Position numbers and translations under genes: made by a program. Source: JAKQHY01 sp034429675 (GTDB lineage: Bacteria > Chloroflexota > Anaerolineae > B4-G1 > SLSP01). From it: a stretch of 24,850 nt of DNA. Location: assembly GCA_034429675.1 (NCBI GenBank), contig DAOUFX010000159.1, positions 1 through 24,850 of the forward strand, in the 5' to 3' direction. Below the pieces are notes generated by a model. The model worked only from the letters and a program-made list of their open reading frames with translations. It did no database searches and was not told the origin of the DNA. Positions within the stretch are counted from its first letter, which is position 1. Every line of letters begins with the position of its first letter. Shown in pieces: positions 22,905-24,850 of the stretch.

Positions 22905-22932
22905 TTGCTGCTTTGAAGCTTTATGGTACAAT
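22905..22932 (+). promoter_or_regulatory. Promoter of tRNA-His
   Basis: TTGCTG (22905-22910) and TACAAT (22927-22932) are spaced by 16 bp, with a TGG extension before the -10 box. The predicted start near 22939 lies about 6 bases before the mature tRNA. Confidence 0.7.
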
Positions 22933-22944
22933 GTTCTCCAGCGT

Positions 22945-23018
22945 GGTGGCTGTGGCCTAATGGTTAAGGCACCTGTCTGTGGAACAGGAAACTGTGGGTT
23001 CGAGCCCCATCAGCCACC
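22945..23018 (+). tRNA. tRNA-His (anticodon GUG)
   Basis: A full cloverleaf is visible: acceptor GTGGCTG (22946-22952) with CAGCCAC (23011-23017), D stem GCCT/AGGC, anticodon stem CCTGT/ACAGG with GTG at 22979-22981, and a normal T arm. The extra G-1 (22945) faces C73 (23018), the hallmark of tRNA-His. CCA is not encoded. Confidence 0.97.
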
Positions 23019-23021
23019 CTA

Positions 23022-23049
23022 GGCCGGACTTTATAAGTCCGGCCTTTTT
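23022..23049 (+). terminator. Rho-independent terminator after tRNA-His
   Basis: A perfect 10-bp stem (23022-23031 with 23035-23044, 3-base loop) is followed by five T. It begins 4 bases after the tRNA and would also stop read-through from the receiver-kinase gene. Confidence 0.9.
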
Positions 23050-23093
23050 CGTAAGTCCCCTATCTTCAACACTCATAACCCAAAGGAACAACC

Positions 23094-23672
23094 ATGTCTG
23101 AAGATGAAGACACCTTCCAGGATATATTGGCCGACTACAACCACGACATCGAGCATGACCCACAGGACGCCGACGCCTACTACAACCGAGGTTTCGCCTA
23201 CTTTGAAATGCAGGAGTATGCAGCAGCTCTGGCCGATTTCACTCACGTTATCGAACTGAACCCGCAAGACGTGGAAGCATACTCCAATCGAGGTTTCACC
23301 TACGCCGAGTTGCAACAATACGAGGCGGCGCTAGATGACTTCACACACGTCATTGGCCTCACCCCACAGGATGACGAAGCATATTCCAATCGGGGTCTCA
23401 CTTACTACAAAATGCAAAACTACGCGGCGGCACTGACCGACTTCATCCACGCCATTGATCTCAATCCGCAAAGCGCCAGCGTTCATTACAATACCGCCTG
23501 CGCTCACGCCCTGCAAGGGCATAGTGCAGAAACCTGCATCTGGTTGGAAAAGGCCATCGCACTGAACGAAGACTATCGCTCAATGGCCCACACAGACGCC
23601 GACTTCGATGCTGTTCGCGGTAATCCCCGTTTCCAAATCCTCGTCGGCCCGGCAAAGCTGCCCGGCGAATAG
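23094..23672 (+). CDS. TPR-repeat protein
   Basis: This 192-aa protein is made of four 34-residue tetratricopeptide repeats (about residues 8-143), shown by repeated YxNRGxxYxxxQxYxAALxDFxHxIxLxPQ. It ends in a divergent helical segment with AHTDADFDAVRGNPRFQILV, a closing motif often found in bacterial TPR proteins. TPRs mediate protein-protein contacts; no catalytic domain, signal peptide or membrane segment is present. The protein is very acidic at the N-terminus (MSEDEDTF). The three central repeats are almost identical, which hints at recent internal duplication. AAAGGA six bases before the ATG supports the start. It follows the tRNA-His terminator by 44 bp and no clear promoter is seen there. 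The partner is unknown. Confidence 0.92.
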   Translation: MSEDEDTFQDILADYNHDIEHDPQDADAYYNRGFAYFEMQEYAAALADFTHVIELNPQDVEAYSNRGFTYAELQQYEAALDDFTHVIGLTPQDDEAYSNRGLTYYKMQNYAAALTDFIHAIDLNPQSASVHYNTACAHALQGHSAETCIWLEKAIALNEDYRSMAHTDADFDAVRGNPRFQILVGPAKLPGE

Positions 23673-23733
23673 CTATCAGCCGTAAGAATCGTCAGAACCG
23701 CTTGGAGCTACTTGCCCCGTGAGCAAAAAAACC

Positions 23734-23761
23734 TTGACAATCACAGGTAGTGTGTTACCAT
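23734..23761 (+). promoter_or_regulatory. Promoter of tRNA-Arg
   Basis: A perfect TTGACA (23734-23739) is followed after 16 bp by TACCAT (23756-23761) with a TGT extension. The predicted start near 23768 leaves a leader of about 47 bases before the tRNA. That leader contains an 8-bp inverted repeat, GACTGTCG/CGACAGTC (23771-23778, 23804-23811), which would fold just upstream of the tRNA 5' end. Confidence 0.65.
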
Positions 23762-23814
23762 AACGAGCCTGACTGTCGAGAACGGCAAAAGGACCGGCGC
23801 TCGCGACAGTCTTT

Positions 23815-23888
23815 GCCCCCGTAGCTCAAGTGGATAGAGTTGCTGACTTCGAATCAGACGGTTGCAGGTTCAAGTCCTGCCGGGGGTA
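23815..23888 (+). tRNA. tRNA-Arg (anticodon UCG)
   Basis: Acceptor GCCCCCG (23815-23821) pairs with CGGGGGT (23881-23887), including one G-U pair. The T arm GCAGG/CCTGC with loop TTCAAGT is clear. The anticodon loop CTTCGAA gives TCG at 23849-23851, reading CGA. The D stem has a closing G-U and the top anticodon-stem pair is G-A, both minor irregularities. CCA is not encoded. Confidence 0.93.
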
Positions 23889-23968
23889 CTTCGGTCCGCC
23901 TTATAACGGACCACTTGACAGACGATGCGTTTCGGTCAAAAACAGGTCTATTCGTCTGTTAAGGTACA

Positions 23969-24000
23969 ACGGGGTTATGTTCGAGCATAACCCCGTTTTT
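23969..24000 (+). terminator. Rho-independent terminator downstream of tRNA-Arg
   Basis: The stem CGGGGTTATG (23970-23979) with CATAACCCCG (23986-23995) has a 6-base loop and is followed by T(5). It lies 80 bp after the tRNA. A smaller 6-bp hairpin at 23893-23912 with no T run sits between them and may mark 3' processing. It is the nearest hairpin downstream of the opposing helix-turn-helix gene too, but has no good T run on that strand. Confidence 0.85.
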
Positions 24001-24030
24001 GTTTCTTCGGGGTAACTACAAGGGGAAAAA

Positions 24031-24279
24031 CTATTCCTCAAACACAATGTCACGCTTTTGAAGCCAGGCATCGCCAAATTCGCGCGGGATAATCCAGGTC
24101 GTGCCCACCTTCGTGCCAGGCACACGCCTGGCGGCCAATTCTTTGCGGAAATAAGCCCCAGACACTCCCCCAGCTAACGCCAGAAGGCGTGCTGTCCATC
24201 CATGCACCAGCGTAGCGCGGACATCATCCGCGGACATTGCAGCAAGGTCTGCTAGTTCTTGAATTGTTAACCGTTTCAC
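24031..24279 (-). CDS. Small helix-turn-helix / excisionase-like DNA-binding protein
   Basis: This 82-aa protein starts at GTG with AAAGGA five bases upstream. The first half (LTIQELADLAAMSADDVRATL) reads as a helix-turn-helix-like segment. The second half (AARRVPGTKVGTTWIIPREFGDAWLQKR) matches the excisionase/MerR-like winged-helix pattern, in which G-K-VG-W-IPR precedes a helix with WL. Such proteins serve as excisionases or small transcription factors. Its promoter contains a 9-bp inverted repeat flanking the -10 box, which suggests autorepression. It lies close to tRNA-Arg on the opposite strand, a common integration point, but no integrase is in the window. The family assignment is by motif only. 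Confidence 0.7.
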   Translation of the reverse strand: MKRLTIQELADLAAMSADDVRATLVHGWTARLLALAGGVSGAYFRKELAARRVPGTKVGTTWIIPREFGDAWLQKRDIVFEE

Positions 24280-24292
24280 GTTTATCCTTTGC

Positions 24293-24346
24293 GGTTACGT
24301 CTTTGATACAAGTGACATTATAACATTGACGTAACCAAATTGTCAA
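24293..24346 (-). promoter_or_regulatory. Near-consensus promoter with paired operator arms, for the small HTH gene
   Basis: Minus strand: perfect TTGACA (24341-24346), 18-bp spacer, perfect TATAAT (24317-24322) with a TGT extension. A perfect 9-bp inverted repeat, GGTTACGTC (24293-24301) and GACGTAACC (24328-24336), has one arm in the -35/-10 spacer and the other at about +9 to +17, next to the ribosome-binding site. The arm centres are 35 bp apart. This is a classic layout for repression, most simply by the gene's own product (inference). Confidence 0.75.
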
Positions 24347-24548
24347 GTACCAAAACGAGCGAATCCCCATGCCAAACCCAGAATAAGGAATATTAGCCTT
24401 GGCACAAGTATAAAGTGAACCTGTGGAAACCACAACAAGAGATTGTAAGTCAACAAGTTGGCGAACCAACGAATGCGGAAACTGTTGTGCCAGCAATAAA
24501 AAAAGGCCCCTCGCGATGAGGGGCCTCTTGTTTTGAGTACGCGCGTAC
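24347..24548. other. Non-coding stretch between the HTH gene and the truncated gene
   Basis: No credible gene is seen. It contains two small hairpins (GTGG-AAA-CCAC at 24423-24433 and GTTGG-CGAA-CCAAC at 24457-24470) without T runs, and the terminator at 24501-24525. Confidence 0.6.
24501..24525 (-). terminator. Rho-independent terminator of the truncated right-edge gene
   Basis: The stem GGCCCCTC (24505-24512) with GAGGGGCC (24518-24525) has a 5-base loop. On the minus strand it is followed by seven T (24504 down to 24498), 23 bp after the stop codon of the right-edge gene. It is a strong terminator for that gene. Confidence 0.88.
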
Positions 24549-24850
24549 TCAGGAAAGCAGGGAGAAGAAGTTCTGCTGTTCCTGGGGGACGGGTTTGGCG
24601 ACGCGGCGTTGTTTGGTTTTGATGACGGGTTGGAGTTGGAGCAGGTCCGCGATGGTGAGCTGCACCGGGGCCGGGGCTGCGGTGGGCGATGCTGCCGGCA
24701 GTTCCGGGAGTGGCTCGGGCTGGGCGACGAGGGCGGCCTGCACCAGGGTGGCGAGGGGGAGCGGCGCCGGAGCGGGTTCGGGTTGGGGCTGTGGGCGTGG
24801 CGCATCCACAATGGCGCGGGCGATCTGGAGTTGGACGTTGGCGCTGGCGG
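24549..24850 (-). CDS. C-terminal part of a proline/alanine-rich protein (runs off window)
   Basis: The frame is open from the stop at 24549 to the right edge, so only the last 100 or so residues are visible and the true start lies outside. The visible part starts near ASANVQLQIARAIVDAPRP, continues into an Ala/Pro/Glu/Gln-rich low-complexity tract, then LTIADLLQLQPVIKTKQRR, and ends in QEQQNFFSLLS. No family is recognised. Local GC is clearly higher than in the preceding 500 bp. A GTG inside the frame at 24809 could be mistaken for a start but has no ribosome-binding site. A strong terminator follows, which supports this as a real gene end. Confidence 0.65.
   Translation of the reverse strand, partial: ASANVQLQIARAIVDAPRPQPQPEPAPAPLPLATLVQAALVAQPEPLPELPAASPTAAPAPVQLTIADLLQLQPVIKTKQRRVAKPVPQEQQNFFSLLS

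Noticed and set aside
23160..23500. Regularly spaced similar sequences as a CRISPR array
   Set aside because: The period is 102 bp, in frame with a TPR protein, and the units are coding with no constant repeat separated by unique spacers. No CRISPR array or cas gene is seen in the window.
23830..24015. 61-aa plus-strand frame over tRNA-Arg and its terminator
   Set aside because: It consists of structural RNA and a terminator; no ribosome-binding site is seen.
24224..24811. 195-aa minus-strand frame spanning the right-edge gene end, its terminator and the HTH promoter
   Set aside because: It crosses a strong terminator and a promoter, overlaps the HTH gene, and its Pro/Ser/Arg-rich sequence is a shadow of the Pro/Ala-rich frame.

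Overview
The window reads as chromosomal DNA of a Chloroflexota bacterium, probably Anaerolineae/Caldilineae-like. This is inferred from gene content and protein style (CYTH-CHAD next to ppk1, soluble Ser/Thr kinases with PQQ propellers, a very large alpha-2-macroglobulin lipoprotein, imperfect palindromic intergenic repeats). No rRNA or other firm taxonomic marker is present, so the assignment is tentative. There are about 17 protein genes (one cut by the right edge) and two tRNA genes.

Left part (1-6400): a SAM-dependent methyltransferase (+) converges on a YqeK-type HD hydrolase (-). The interval after yqeK holds a 104-bp palindromic repeat element and a promoter. Then come a CYTH-CHAD polyphosphate-binding protein (+), adenylate kinase (+), a bidirectional terminator and polyphosphate kinase ppk1 (-). 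CYTH-CHAD, adk and ppk1 look like a polyphosphate/adenylate energy group.

Middle (4251-19508, all minus strand): a long co-directional set transcribed from a good promoter at 19521-19549. The order is Ser/Thr kinase with an eight-bladed PQQ propeller, PP2C phosphatase, J-domain/VWA protein, zinc-ribbon/FHA protein, a small unknown protein, an OmpR-type response regulator, a small Ras-like GTPase, a hairpin, a small heat-shock protein, a 1978-aa alpha-2-macroglobulin-family lipoprotein without the thioester residues, and ppk1. The first seven genes look like a phosphorylation-switch module: kinase, phosphatase, phospho-reader, GTPase and DNA-binding output. The last three may be a separately controlled envelope/stress part.

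Right part (19509-24850): a 392-bp divergent intergenic region with a second palindromic, MITE-like element, then a threonine-synthase-like enzyme fused to a CheY-type receiver domain. Its stop codon overlaps the start of a soluble receiver-histidine kinase (ATGA). This pair suggests phosphorelay control of an amino-acid enzyme and is the most unusual item here. Next are tRNA-His with its own promoter and terminator, a TPR protein, tRNA-Arg(UCG), a small helix-turn-helix protein whose near-consensus promoter carries a 9-bp inverted repeat suited to autorepression, and the C-terminal end of a proline/alanine-rich, high-GC gene that runs off the window.
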